Shown here: positions 8,149-16,774 of the stretch, piece by piece
How positions within the stretch are numbered: the first letter of the stretch is position 1
Layout of the letters: each line of letters opens with the position of its first letter
DNA from: Jannaschia formosa
GTDB lineage: Bacteria > Pseudomonadota > Alphaproteobacteria > Rhodobacterales > Rhodobacteraceae
Direction of reading: 5' to 3'
NCBI RefSeq assembly: GCF_003340555.1
Contig: NZ_QPLJ01000006.1
Coordinates: 1 to 64,000, forward strand
DNA length: 64,000 nt
Notes under the pieces: model-generated
Told to the model about the DNA's origin: nothing
The model's database searches: none
The model's input: only the letters and a program-made list of their open reading frames with translations
Position numbers and translations under genes: made by a program

Positions 8149-9072
8149 TCACTCCTTCAGGCCCGAGGCACGGTGAAGCTGCCAGTCGACGACGAAGTTC
8201 ACGCTGACCGTGAGCAGCGCGATGGCGCCCGCGGGCAGCAGCGGCGTGACGTCCCCGAACGAGATGAGCGTCGCCGTGTCGCGCACCATCGCGCCCCAGT
8301 CCGCGGTCGGCGGCTGGATGCCGAGGCCGAGGAAGCTGAGCGCCGAGATGGTCAGGAAAACGAAGCAGAAGCGCAGGCCGAACTCGGCCACCAGCGGGGC
8401 CATGGCGTTGGGCAGGATCTCCCGCACGATCAGGTGCCAGGTGCCTTCGCCGCGCAGCCGCGCCGCCTCCATGTAGTCCATGACCACGATGTTCATCGAG
8501 ACCGCCCGCGCGAGGCGGAACACGCGGGTGGAATCGATGAGCGCGATCACGAGGATCATGTTGACGATCGAGGTGCCGACGATGGTCAGCAGCAGCAGCG
8601 CGAAGATCAGCGCCGGGATCGCCATCAGCACGTCCACCGCCCGCGCGAGCAGCTGGTCGAGCCAGCCCCCGGTCAGCGCCGCGAGGATCCCCAGGACCGA
8701 ACCGATCAGGAAGGCCAGCGCCGTGGTCACGAAGGCGATGCCGATGGTGTTGCGCGCGGCGTAGACGAGGCGCGAGAGCATGTCGCGCCCGAGATTGTCG
8801 GTGCCCAGCAGATGGGTGTCGCCCCAGGGGAGGAATTCCGGGCCGACGATCTCCCGTTCGCCGAAGGGGGCGATCAGGGGCGCGAACAGGGCCACGAGGA
8901 TGTAGAGCAGGATCACCAGCATCCCGAAGCCTGCGGCAGGCGGCGCGGTCCGAAGCGTCCGCCCCGCCCCGGCGGGCAGGATTGCGACCATCATCGCGCG
9001 GAACAGCCAGCCCGCCGCCAGCGCCACGGCGACGACGACGGCGAGGATCACGACCCCAGTGAGAAAGCCCAT
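8149..9072 (-). CDS. Dipeptide-type ABC transporter permease (DppC-like)
   Basis: This 307-residue inner-membrane permease has about six transmembrane helices. It carries the DppC/OppC N-terminal region and the 'HLLGTDNLGRDMLSRLVYAARN' type segment, then the ATPase-coupling EAA loop around 'DYMEAARLRGEGTWHLIVREILPN'. It has an additional hydrophobic N-terminal helix (residues 1-25) before the standard one. It lies between the DppB-like gene (9 bp away) and the ATPase gene (4 bp away), so it is part of one operon. Confidence 0.94.
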   Translation of the reverse strand: MGFLTGVVILAVVVAVALAAGWLFRAMMVAILPAGAGRTLRTAPPAAGFGMLVILLYILVALFAPLIAPFGEREIVGPEFLPWGDTHLLGTDNLGRDMLSRLVYAARNTIGIAFVTTALAFLIGSVLGILAALTGGWLDQLLARAVDVLMAIPALIFALLLLTIVGTSIVNMILVIALIDSTRVFRLARAVSMNIVVMDYMEAARLRGEGTWHLIVREILPNAMAPLVAEFGLRFCFVFLTISALSFLGLGIQPPTADWGAMVRDTATLISFGDVTPLLPAGAIALLTVSVNFVVDWQLHRASGLKE

Positions 9073-9081
9073 CCGCGCCCC

Positions 9082-10038
9082 CTACCGCCGGTGCATCAGG
9101 CGCGGGTTCGACAGTGTCGCCAGCACGTCTGCGGTGAGGTTCAGCAGCACATAGGCGCCCGCGAACAGCAGCGCGACGCCCTGCACCACCGGCATGTCCC
9201 GCGCCGTCACGCTGTCGACGATCAGCTGCCCGAGGCCGGGATAGACGAAGACGACCTCGACCACGACGACGCCGGTGATGAGATAGGCGAGGTTCAACGC
9301 GATGACGTTGATGATCGGCGCCAGCGCGTTCGGCAGCGCGTGGCGCAGGATGATGCGCATGGGCGAGATGCCCTTCAGTCGCGCCATCTCGATATAGGGG
9401 CTGGCCAGCAGGTTGATGATCGCCGCCCGCGTCATCCGCATCATGTAGGCGGTCGTCACCAGCGTCAGCGTCAGCGCGGGCAGGAAGGCGCGGTGGAGAT
9501 ACTCGCCGAGGCCCGGGTCGCCGCGGAGCGAGGCCATCGAGGGAAACATGCCGCCCGCCCCGGCAAAGAGGAAGATCAGGATGTAGGCCACGAAGAACTC
9601 GGGGAACGAGATCGAGGTCAGCGCGCTCGCGTTCACGAAGCGGTCGAACAGCGTGTTGCGGAACAGCGCGGCGAGGATGCCGAGCGCCAGCGACAGCGGC
9701 ACCGAGATCGCCGCGGCATAGAGCGCGAGGCTCAGCGTGTTGACGAGACGCCGCCCGATCAGATCCGCGACCGGCTGGCCGTTGGCGAGGCTGACGCCGA
9801 AATCGCCGCGCAGGATGTCCGTGAGCCAGTCGACGTAGCGGACCAGCATCGGGTCGTTCAGGCCCAGCCGCTCGCGCAGCGCGGCCACCGTCTCGGGCGT
9901 CGCGGCCTGGCCCAGCATCTGCTGGGCGAAGTCGCCGGGCAGAAGCTCGGTGCCGAGGAAGATGATGATCGACACCACGAACAGCGTCACGAGGCCCAGC
10001 GCGAGGCGCTGCGCGATCATCCTCAGGACATGGGGCAT
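9082..10038 (-). CDS. Dipeptide-type ABC transporter permease (DppB-like)
   Basis: This 318-residue inner-membrane permease begins 'MPHVLRMIAQRLALG' with one N-terminal helix, followed by the DppB periplasmic segment ('ERLGLNDPMLVRYVDWL', 'GDFGVSLANGQPV') and five further helices. The EAA loop is near 'EMARLKGISPMRIILRHALPN'. The start has GGAGG seven bases upstream. It follows the binding-protein gene after a 94-bp gap that contains a short GC hairpin (10099-10111). Confidence 0.94.
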   Translation of the reverse strand: MPHVLRMIAQRLALGLVTLFVVSIIIFLGTELLPGDFAQQMLGQAATPETVAALRERLGLNDPMLVRYVDWLTDILRGDFGVSLANGQPVADLIGRRLVNTLSLALYAAAISVPLSLALGILAALFRNTLFDRFVNASALTSISFPEFFVAYILIFLFAGAGGMFPSMASLRGDPGLGEYLHRAFLPALTLTLVTTAYMMRMTRAAIINLLASPYIEMARLKGISPMRIILRHALPNALAPIINVIALNLAYLITGVVVVEVVFVYPGLGQLIVDSVTARDMPVVQGVALLFAGAYVLLNLTADVLATLSNPRLMHRR

Positions 10039-10098
10039 CCGGTGCCTCCGTTCGCATCGGCGGGGCGCGGGGCACGCGCGGGCCTGCCGAAGCCCCCC

Positions 10099-10111
10099 GG
10101 CCCGTCGGGCC
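10099..10111 (-). other. Small intercistronic hairpin after the binding-protein gene
   Basis: GGCCC and GGGCC flank a 3-base loop about 21 bp after the substrate-binding protein stop, inside the 94-bp gap before the DppB-like gene. Such stem-loops often protect the upstream mRNA and raise binding-protein yield relative to permeases. The stem is short and no U-run follows, so its role is uncertain. Confidence 0.35.
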
Positions 10112-10132
10112 AGAGGCGCATGGGACCGGAGA

Positions 10133-11701
10133 TCAGGAGAACCACCACCGCTCGCACATGCGGTGGCCGTCATTGGCCCAGTTCGTCGCAACGTCCTCGC
10201 CGTGCTGGAGCCGGTCGGTATGCGCGCCGACATAGGAGGCGAACATCGGGATGATCGTCCCACCCTGATCAGAAACGAGTTCCTGCAACTCGAAATACAT
10301 CTCGCGGCGCAGGTCCTCGTCCAGCTCGGACCGGGCGGCGACGAGAAGCTCGTCGAACCGCTCGTTGCTCCAGTAGCTTTCGTTCCAGGGCGCGCCCGTG
10401 GCGTAGGCGGTGGTGAACATCTGGTCCTCGGTCGGGCGGCCGCCCCAATAGGTGCCGACGAAGGGCTTCTGCATCCAGACGTTGGACCAGTAGCCGTCGT
10501 TCGGCTCGCGCACGACGTTGAGGTTGATGCCCGCGCGCCCCGCCGTCTCGGAGAACAGCACGCCCGCGTCGAGCGCGCCCGCAAAGGCCGCGTCGGCCAG
10601 GTGAATGTCGACGTCGAGGCTGTCGAGCCCGGCCTCCTTGAGGTGGAAGCGGGCGCGGTCGGGGTCGAAGGTCTTCTGCTCCAGCTCGGTGTTGAAGAAC
10701 CGCTGCCCGGACCCGATCGGGTGGTCGTTGCCGATGGCGCCGTAGCCGTTGAGGATCGTGTCCACCATCTGCTGCCGGTCGATCGCATATTTCAGCGCGA
10801 GCCGGATGTTGTTGTCCGAGAACGGCGCCGCGCGCGTGTCCATCGGCAGGCCGTAATGCTGCGTCCCCGCGACCGACAGGACCTCGATCCCGGGTGAGCG
10901 CCGCAGCAGGTTCACGGTGTTGAGGTCGACCTGGTCGATATAGTCGACCTCGCCCGAGATCAGCGCGTTCTGCCGCGCCGCCGGGTCGATGATCGAGATG
11001 AGCTCGATCCCGTCGAACCAGGCTGCGTCCGGCTTCCAGTAGCCGTCGAACCGCGTGAGCGAGGCAGAGACGCCCAGTTCCAGCTCGTCGAGCACGTAAG
11101 GCCCGCAGCCATCCGTCGTCCGCGGATCGATGGCGCCGTCGGTCGCGGGCAGGATCGCTAGGTGGTAGTCCGACAGGATGAAGGGGAAGTCCGCGTTGCC
11201 GGAGGCGAGCGTGACGATCACGTTCATTCCGTCCGCGCGAATGTCGGTGATGTCCGCGAGGATCGGCGCCGCGGCCGAGGTCGAGTCCTCGCCGCGGTGG
11301 TGGTTGAGCGAGGCCACGACGTCCTCGGCGGTAACGGTGCGGCCGCTGTGATAGGGCACGCCCGCCCGGATCGCGAAGGTCCATTCGGAGGCGTCGTCCG
11401 AGGCTTCCCAGCTCTCGGCAATCTCGGGCACCAGCGAGCCGTCGGCGGCGATCTCGGTCAGGAAGTTGTTGCGCATATGCGCAAGCTGAATCATGAAATC
11501 GTTTTCCCAGGTCCCGGGATCGAGGCTGTCGGTGGTCGAGCCATGCGCGGTCCCCGTTCGCAGGATGCCGCCCCGGCTGGGCTGCGCCCGGCCCATCCTC
11601 GACCCCATCGGCAGGACGAGCGCCGCGCCGCCGAAGGCGGTGGCGCCCTTGAGGATGCTGCGCCGGTTCGGGCCTCGGCGCGCGATGGATGTCCTGGTCA
11701 T
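10133..11701 (-). CDS. ABC transporter substrate-binding protein, family 5 (peptide/opine type), Tat signal
   Basis: This 522-residue solute-binding family 5 protein (DppA/OppA type) is exported. A twin-arginine motif 'NRRSILKGA' and a hydrophobic stretch to about residue 40 indicate Tat transport, usual in this subgroup of alphaproteobacterial binding proteins. Conserved parts include 'PEIAESWEASDDASEWTF', 'YHSGRTVTAEDVVASL' and 'NNIRLALKYAIDRQQMV'. The start at 11701 was chosen because GGGGAG lies about 10 bases upstream; the in-frame ATG nine codons earlier would place that site inside the gene. The ligand could be a peptide, opine or other amino acid derivative. Confidence 0.93.
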   Translation of the reverse strand: MTRTSIARRGPNRRSILKGATAFGGAALVLPMGSRMGRAQPSRGGILRTGTAHGSTTDSLDPGTWENDFMIQLAHMRNNFLTEIAADGSLVPEIAESWEASDDASEWTFAIRAGVPYHSGRTVTAEDVVASLNHHRGEDSTSAAAPILADITDIRADGMNVIVTLASGNADFPFILSDYHLAILPATDGAIDPRTTDGCGPYVLDELELGVSASLTRFDGYWKPDAAWFDGIELISIIDPAARQNALISGEVDYIDQVDLNTVNLLRRSPGIEVLSVAGTQHYGLPMDTRAAPFSDNNIRLALKYAIDRQQMVDTILNGYGAIGNDHPIGSGQRFFNTELEQKTFDPDRARFHLKEAGLDSLDVDIHLADAAFAGALDAGVLFSETAGRAGINLNVVREPNDGYWSNVWMQKPFVGTYWGGRPTEDQMFTTAYATGAPWNESYWSNERFDELLVAARSELDEDLRREMYFELQELVSDQGGTIIPMFASYVGAHTDRLQHGEDVATNWANDGHRMCERWWFS

Positions 11702-11736
11702 TATCGTGGTTCTCCCCGTCGATTTCATTTTCGTTG

Positions 11737-11780
11737 CGGTCTGGCAGACCGTTGTTGTCGTTTTTTGACAGAATCCTGTC
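11737..11780 (-). promoter_or_regulatory. Promoter region of the dipeptide-type operon with two inverted repeats
   Basis: Upstream of the binding-protein start are a perfect dyad CGGTCTG-G-CAGACCG (11737-11751) and a second, GACAG-AATC-CTGTC (11767-11780), separated by a T-rich stretch (about 11752-11766). Both lie within 80 bp of the start codon where promoter and operators are expected. The rest of the 346-bp gap to the GntR gene (to 12047) shows no gene. Neither site resembles the GTATAC operator at 12878-12900, so a different regulator may act here. Confidence 0.45.
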
Positions 11781-12047
11781 GCTTAACAAGCCATCTGCCC
11801 TCCACAGGGTCAAGGCCGCAACGGGCGCCCGCCCCTCGGTCACCCTTGCAGGGGCGGTCCGGCATGCGCCCGGGATCGGTTTTGTGGACGACGCCTTGCC
11901 TTTCAGGGCGACGGGCGCAGACCCGTGCCCTGCTCGATCGTCGACAAGGGGATGCGGGGGGCGGGCCCTGCCCGGTCGCGCCGCAATGGCCCCGCGCCGA
12001 AGCAGAAATCCGAAGCGTCGCCCCGCCCGGCCCCCGACCGCGCGGCG

Positions 12048-12749
12048 TCAGAGGACGCGGACGGCGAACTCCGCGAGCGAGCGGAGATGGGCGACCACGG
12101 CGGCGCGGGTGGCGTCGGGATCGCCCGCCTCCAGCGCGTCGAGGATCGCCTCGTGCTGGCTGCTGTCAGGCTCCAGCCGCTCCGACAGGCGCTCGATCTC
12201 GAACAGCTTCGTCGTCACCCTCAGCGACTTGAGCAGGTCGCGGATCACCGCGTTGCCGCAGCCGTCGATGAAGAGGTCGTGGACCTCGTCGTCCGAGGCC
12301 CAATGCGCCAGCATATCGTAGGGCCGGCGCCTCTGGACGGCATGGAGATGGGCGCGCGCATGGGCGATGGCCTCGGGCTCGATCCGGCCGATGGCCATCT
12401 GGGCTGCCTCCGCCTCCAGGATCTCGCGGGCCTTGAGGCTTTGCAGGTATTCGCGCAGCTCGACCCGGCGGACGGCGTAGGACCGGCTCTCGGACTTGCG
12501 CAGCAGGCCCTCGGCCTCCAGCCTCTGCAGGGCCTGGCGCAGCGGCGTGCGCGAGACGCCAAGCATCTCGGCCAGCTGCGTCTCGACGATGGGGCGGCCG
12601 ACAGGAAGCTCCCGCTCCTGGATCATCCGCGACAGCGTCCGGTAGGCCGAGTGCGACAGGGTCGAGGGCGCGCGCGGCGCGGCGCGTGGCGGTGTCGGTT
12701 TTCGTGCGATGTTCACGGCGGAGCCCATCCCTGTTCCTGATGCGCCCAT
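12048..12749 (-). CDS. GntR-family regulator, FCD (FadR) subfamily
   Basis: This 233-residue repressor-type protein has a winged helix-turn-helix at about residues 30-98 ('VETQLAEMLGVSRTPLRQALQRLEAEGLL') and an all-helical FCD ligand domain. The latter carries typical metal-ligand His residues ('DEVHDLF' and 'QHEAILDALEAGD'). FCD members usually bind carboxylate or amino acid metabolites. It faces the catabolic run at 12923, and a perfect operator-like repeat lies between them. The start is uncertain: ATG 12749 gives the full frame, while ATG 12728 has AGGA six bases upstream and loses only seven residues. Confidence 0.92.
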   Translation of the reverse strand: MGASGTGMGSAVNIARKPTPPRAAPRAPSTLSHSAYRTLSRMIQERELPVGRPIVETQLAEMLGVSRTPLRQALQRLEAEGLLRKSESRSYAVRRVELREYLQSLKAREILEAEAAQMAIGRIEPEAIAHARAHLHAVQRRRPYDMLAHWASDDEVHDLFIDGCGNAVIRDLLKSLRVTTKLFEIERLSERLEPDSSQHEAILDALEAGDPDATRAAVVAHLRSLAEFAVRVL

Positions 12750-12922
12750 TTCAACGGCGTCGCTGCGTATTCAGGCGCCGAACCGACGCGAGGATGCTCC
12801 GGCCTCCCGGGCGCGAGGTTCACCCCGCAGGCCGACGAATAAAATCCTTGCATCGCAGCGTAAACCCTCCGACTGTGTTTGTATACAGACGGTATACAAA
12901 TGGCCGGACGGGGGAAGTTGAT
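12750..12922. promoter_or_regulatory. Divergent promoter region between gntR and the catabolic operon
   Basis: This 173-bp gap lies between divergent genes. Its right end holds the GTATAC operator (12878-12900) and the ribosome site of the M20 gene (GGGGAAG, 12911-12917). The left part is GC-rich with no gene. Promoters for both directions must sit here. Confidence 0.6.
12878..12900. promoter_or_regulatory. Perfect GntR-type operator (two GTATAC half-sites)
   Basis: TTTGTATAC at 12878-12886 and its exact complement GTATACAAA at 12892-12900 are separated by five bases. Each arm contains the self-palindromic GTATAC, so the two hexamers lie 11 bp, one helical turn, apart. This matches the dyads bound by FCD-type GntR dimers (TnGTnnACnA class). 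It lies 23 bp before the M20 gene start, so bound protein would probably block the promoter of the catabolic genes. The adjacent gntR product is the obvious binder. Confidence 0.75.
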
Positions 12923-14203
12923 TTGGACCAGAGCGACCGTGCCATCGAGTTGATGAGAGAGCTCGTCGCCGCGCAGGCCGACGGCGAGGCCGCCGTGCAG
13001 GACGTGATCTCGCGTCGGCTGCAGGCGGCGGGCTGCGAGGTCTCGGCGCATGACTACGATCCAGCCGAGGTGCGGGTGAAAGGCGAGTTCGCGCTCGACA
13101 GCGCCCGCGCGACCGAGCGGCGGCGCGCCATCGTCGGCACCCTGCCGGGCGACCCGGATCTGCCCAGCCTGCTGGTCTTCGCCCACCCCGACGGAGAGCC
13201 GGTGCAGGGCACCAAGGCCTGGCGCCACGATCCCTTCGCCGGCGAGGTGGAGGACGGCAGGCTCTACGGCTGGGGCGTGGCCGACGACCTCGCCGGCTGC
13301 GCCGCGGCGGTGCTCGCGCTCGAGATGGCGGCGGCGAGCAACGTGCCGATGGGACGCGCGATCTTCGCCTCGACGCCATCGAAGCGCTACGCCCGCGGCG
13401 TCGCGGCGCTGATGCATGACGGGCTCAAGGCCGATGCCTCGCTCTACCTCCACCCCGCCGAGTCGGGCGTCGGCATGCGTGAGATCAAGGCTGTCGCCTC
13501 CGGCCATATCGAGTTCCGCGTGATCGTCGCCGGTCGCGCCCCCGACACGACCGAACCGGGCCAGACCGCCTTCGCGCATCTGGGCGTGAACCCGATCGAC
13601 AAGGCGCTGGTGATACGGGACGCGCTGATGGACCTGGCCGAGGACCGGGCGAGGCGCATCCGCCACCCGCTGATCGAGGCCGAGGTCGGGCGCGCGACCA
13701 ACATCAACGTCTCGCGCATCACCGCCGGAGAGATGCGCCGCCTGTCGCGCATGGCCGAGACCTGCACGCTGGGCTGCGCCGTCTCCTTCCCGCCGGGCGA
13801 GACGATGGACGGGGTCAAGGCCGAGATCACGGCCGCCGTCGAGGCCGCAGCCGCCGCCGACCCGTTCCTCGCCGAGCACCCGCCCGAGATCACCTGGGTG
13901 ACGGGCGTGACCGGCGGCGAGGTCCCGGCCGATCATCCGCTCTACCGTACCGCTGCCGCCGCCGTGGCCCGCGTCACCGGCGAGGCGCCGCACGTCAACC
14001 CGATGCATACCTCCTCGGACATCCGCAATCCGATCGTCGAGGCGGGCATCCCCTGCGTCGGGCTCGGCTGCCTCGGCGGGGACCTGTCGCAGAACGATCG
14101 CCACGACGAATGGATCGACGTGGCCGATTTCCAGAGGATGGTTGCGGTGACCACCGCCATCGTCACCGACTGGTGCAGCGGCACCGAACCGCCGCCCGCC
14201 TGA
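12923..14203 (+). CDS. M20-family metallohydrolase-like protein with altered active site
   Basis: This protein of about 426 residues has the M20 peptidase/deacylase fold. Metal-site motifs visible are H88 and D90 (FAHPDG), D121 (GVADDLAG), a late 'MHTSSDIRNP' and a C-terminal 'NDRHDEWIDV'. The catalytic Glu-Glu pair expected about 30 residues after the Asp is replaced by 'STPSKRYARG'. It may therefore be a non-peptidase or use other chemistry. The start appears to be TTG at 12923, with GGGGAAG six bases upstream; any earlier start would run through the operator. It is first in the catabolic operon. Confidence 0.8.
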   Translation: MDQSDRAIELMRELVAAQADGEAAVQDVISRRLQAAGCEVSAHDYDPAEVRVKGEFALDSARATERRRAIVGTLPGDPDLPSLLVFAHPDGEPVQGTKAWRHDPFAGEVEDGRLYGWGVADDLAGCAAAVLALEMAAASNVPMGRAIFASTPSKRYARGVAALMHDGLKADASLYLHPAESGVGMREIKAVASGHIEFRVIVAGRAPDTTEPGQTAFAHLGVNPIDKALVIRDALMDLAEDRARRIRHPLIEAEVGRATNINVSRITAGEMRRLSRMAETCTLGCAVSFPPGETMDGVKAEITAAVEAAAAADPFLAEHPPEITWVTGVTGGEVPADHPLYRTAAAAVARVTGEAPHVNPMHTSSDIRNPIVEAGIPCVGLGCLGGDLSQNDRHDEWIDVADFQRMVAVTTAIVTDWCSGTEPPPA

Positions 14204-14259
14204 AACAAGAGGCCGAAGAACGCCCGCACAACCTGAAACTCCAACGAAGGGACAATGAC

Positions 14260-15108
14260 ATGAAGTACCTGACCCTCGGCGCCGTCGCGTTCGGCCTGAG
14301 CCTGACCGGCGGCATGGCGGCCGCGCAGGACTGCCCCGAGAACCTGCCAACCGTCGAGCCCGGCAAGCTCACCATGTCGATCAACGCGACCCTGCCGCCG
14401 CGCCAGTATCTCGACGCCTCGGGCAACCTGCAGGGCCTGCATCCCGACCTCGGGAACGAGATCGCCCGGCGTCTCTGCCTGGAGCCGGTCTATGCCAATG
14501 TCGGCTTCGAGGTTCAGATCCCCGGCCTCTCCTCCAAGCGCTGGGACATGGTCAACACGGGCATGTACTACAACCCCGACCGCGCCAAGATCATGCGCAT
14601 GGTGCCCTATGTCGTGAACGCCCTCGCCATCGTGGTCGAGAAGGGCAACCCGATGGGCATCGACAGCTACGATGATCTTGCCGGCGAGCCGGTCGGCACC
14701 GAGATCTCGGGCTTCGCCGACGCCCTGATCCGCGAGATCAACGAGGAGCAGGTGGCGAGCGGCATGGAGCCGATGGACATCCAGGCCTTCAACACCTTCG
14801 GCGACGCCTTCGCCGCTCTCGGCGCGGGTCAGGTCAAGGCCGTGTTCGGCCCCGACGCCACCGCCGCCTACCTGGCCGAGCGCGGCGCCTTCGAAGTCGG
14901 CGCCTCCGGCCTGAACCCCGGCCTGCCCTCGTCTTTCGGCTTCGACGGTGAGACCGGCGAGGTCCTGGCCGAGGCGGTGGCGCAGGCGCTGCGCGACATG
15001 GTCGCGGACGGCACCTACGACGAGATGATGAGCGCCTATGGCGCCACCCAGATCCAGGACTGGGCCGACTACGAAGGCGACATCAAGGTCTACTACACCC
15101 CGGAGTGA
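14260..15108 (+). CDS. Polar amino acid-type ABC transporter substrate-binding protein
   Basis: This 282-residue family 3 solute-binding protein has a clear Sec signal (MKYLTLGAVAFGLSLTGGMAAA, cleavage before QDC). The mature part has the two-lobe pattern 'GLHPDLGNEIARRLCLEPVY' and 'VGTEISGFADALIREIN', as in binding proteins for lysine/arginine/histidine-type or opine ligands. Two cysteines near the mature N-terminus (QDCPEN and RRLCLEP) may form a disulfide. The ribosome site GAAGGGA lies 7-8 bases before ATG. A strong hairpin follows the gene (15121-15142). Confidence 0.92.
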   Translation: MKYLTLGAVAFGLSLTGGMAAAQDCPENLPTVEPGKLTMSINATLPPRQYLDASGNLQGLHPDLGNEIARRLCLEPVYANVGFEVQIPGLSSKRWDMVNTGMYYNPDRAKIMRMVPYVVNALAIVVEKGNPMGIDSYDDLAGEPVGTEISGFADALIREINEEQVASGMEPMDIQAFNTFGDAFAALGAGQVKAVFGPDATAAYLAERGAFEVGASGLNPGLPSSFGFDGETGEVLAEAVAQALRDMVADGTYDEMMSAYGATQIQDWADYEGDIKVYYTPE

Positions 15109-15120
15109 TCCCGGCCCACC

Positions 15121-15142
15121 GTCCGGCCCCTCGGGGCCGGAC
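15121..15142 (+). other. Strong intercistronic stem-loop after the binding-protein gene
   Basis: GTCCGGCCCC (15121-15130) and its exact complement GGGGCCGGAC (15133-15142) form a hairpin 13 bases after the binding-protein stop, with an effective CTCG tetraloop. No T-run follows and the permease gene starts 57 bases later. It is therefore better read as an mRNA-stabilising or partial-termination element, which raises binding-protein output over the membrane subunits, than as a full terminator. Confidence 0.65.
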
Positions 15143-15198
15143 CCGCCGCGGGACGCGCGCCCGGCGGCCCGATCCCACCCGCAACCCCGGAGGCTCGC

Positions 15199-15936
15199 GT
15201 GAACTGGAGCTGGGAATTCTTCTTTTCCTACCTGACCAACGGGATGATGCTGCGGGGGGCCTGGACGACCGTCTGGCTGTCCGTCGTGTCGATGATCCTC
15301 GGGCTGGGCCTCGGCGTGCTGGCCGCGATGATGAAGATGTACGGCAACCGCGCCCTGCGCTGGGTCGCCGAGTTCTACATCTGGCTGTTCCGCGGCACGC
15401 CTGTCCTGATCCAGCTGGTCATCATCTATACCGGCCTGCCGCAGATCGGCATCCGCCTGACGGTGATCGAGTCCGCGATCCTCGGCCTCGCGCTCAACGA
15501 GGGCGCCTATCTGGCCGAGATCATCCGCTCGGGCATTATGTCGGTGGACAAGGGCCAGACCGACGCCTCGCGCGCCATCGGCATGACCTGGCGCCAGAGG
15601 ATGTGGCTGGTGATCCTGCCGCAGGCCGCGCGCACCATCATCCCGCCGCTGGGCAACCAGTTCAACGGGATGCTCAAGACGACCTCGCTCGCCTCGGTGA
15701 TCTCGATGGAGGAGCTGATGCGCTCGGCGCAAATGCTGGCGCAGATCGAGTTCCGGGTTCTCGAATCCTACACATGCGCCGCCGCCTGGTATCTGGCACT
15801 GGTGTCGATCTGGGGCATGATCCAGGTCCGCATCGAGGCTCATTACGAGAAACCCTTCGGCCCCGCAGCCGCCGTCTCGCCCGAGGCGAAGAAGGAGCTT
15901 CGGAAGGCGGTCGAAGAGGGCGGAACCGCCGCGTAA
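15199..15936 (+). CDS. Polar amino acid-type ABC transporter permease
   Basis: This 245-residue HisM/GlnP-type permease has five predicted helices, the N-terminal '[16 protein letters not shown]' pattern, '[14 protein letters not shown]' and the coupling segment '[22 protein letters not shown]'. It is encoded from GTG with CCGGAGG upstream (15187-15193). Only one permease is present, so it presumably forms a homodimer. The operon continues into the ATPase gene after 13 bp. Confidence 0.94.
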   Translation: MNWSWEFFFSYLTNGMMLRGAWTTVWLSVVSMILGLGLGVLAAMMKMYGNRALRWVAEFYIWLFRGTPVLIQLVIIYTGLPQIGIRLTVIESAILGLALNEGAYLAEIIRSGIMSVDKGQTDASRAIGMTWRQRMWLVILPQAARTIIPPLGNQFNGMLKTTSLASVISMEELMRSAQMLAQIEFRVLESYTCAAAWYLALVSIWGMIQVRIEAHYEKPFGPAAAVSPEAKKELRKAVEEGGTAA

Positions 15937-15949
15937 GGGAGATGTGGAC

Positions 15950-16771
15950 ATGACCATGCAGGAAACGCAACTCGCCCCCCGCTCCCGCGCCGGGCGGGAC
16001 CTGGGCGAGCCCATCGTCCTGATCGAGGGCGTCGAGAAGCGGTTCGGCGACAACCACGTCCTCAAGGACGTGTCGATCACCGTCCGTCAGGGCGAGGTGG
16101 TCGTGATCTGCGGCCGCTCGGGCAGCGGCAAGAGCACGCTGCTGCGCTGCATCGACCATCTGGAGACGATCGACGGCGGCACGATCCGCGCCGCCGGCCA
16201 CCTGATGGGGATGCGCGAGAAGAACGGCAAGCGCGTGCCGCTGAAGGACGCCGAGATCGCACGCCAGCAGCGCGACCTCGGCATGGTGTTCCAGAACTTC
16301 AACCTGTTTCCGCATATCAGCGTGATCGAGAACATCACGCTGGGCCCGGTGCGCATCCAGAAGCGCCCGAAGGCCGAGGCGCGGGAGGAGGCGCGCGCCC
16401 TGCTCGCCCGCGTCGGCCTTCCCGACAAGGAGAACGCCTATCCCCGCCAGCTTTCGGGCGGGCAGCAGCAGCGCGTCGCCATCGCCCGCGCGCTCGCCAT
16501 GAAGCCGAAGGTCATGCTCTTCGACGAGCCGACTTCGGCGCTTGACCCCGAGATGATCTCGGAGGTGCTGGACGTGATGGTCGACCTGTCGCGCCAGGGC
16601 ATGACGATGATCGTCGTCACCCACGAGATGGGCTTCGCCCGCGCCGCCGCCGACCGCGTTATCCTGATGCATGATGGCCGGATCGTCGAGGAGGCCGACC
16701 CCGAGACCTTCTTCACCAAGCCCGAGAGCGAGCACACCCGGCTGTTCCTGTCGAAGATCCTCAGTCACTGA
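15950..16771 (+). CDS. Polar amino acid-type ABC transporter ATPase
   Basis: This 273-residue GlnQ/HisP-type ATPase carries Walker [11 protein letters not shown]-loop '[11 protein letters not shown]', signature LSGGQQQR and Walker B '[14 protein letters not shown]'. Its substrate class is polar amino acids and opines. ATG 15950 was chosen because AAGGGA (15935-15940) is nine bases before it; a GTG at 15944 is also in frame but too close to that site. It pairs with the permease at 15199. Confidence 0.95.
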   Translation: MTMQETQLAPRSRAGRDLGEPIVLIEGVEKRFGDNHVLKDVSITVRQGEVVVICGRSGSGKSTLLRCIDHLETIDGGTIRAAGHLMGMREKNGKRVPLKDAEIARQQRDLGMVFQNFNLFPHISVIENITLGPVRIQKRPKAEAREEARALLARVGLPDKENAYPRQLSGGQQQRVAIARALAMKPKVMLFDEPTSALDPEMISEVLDVMVDLSRQGMTMIVVTHEMGFARAAADRVILMHDGRIVEEADPETFFTKPESEHTRLFLSKILSH

Positions 16772-16774
16772 AGG

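Noticed and set aside
6108-8207. Very long open frame on the plus strand opposite the ABC ATPase gene
   Set aside because: It is an antisense shadow: the minus strand carries two complete ABC ATPase domains, and the plus-strand product is Arg/His/Asp-rich low-complexity typical of GC-rich antisense frames.
7993-10254. Plus-strand frame of 753 codons opposite the dipeptide permeases
   Set aside because: The product is an Arg/Gln/His/Asp-rich mixture with no domain; the opposite strand encodes two clear membrane permeases with good starts.
11702-12047. Possible gene in the gap between the binding-protein and GntR genes
   Set aside because: All frames are short or antisense-like; only the two inverted repeats near the promoter are supportable.
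12750-12922. Longer N-terminal extension of the M20 gene through the gap
   Set aside because: It would require translation across a perfect operator and lacks a ribosome site; the TTG start with GGGGAAG is better.
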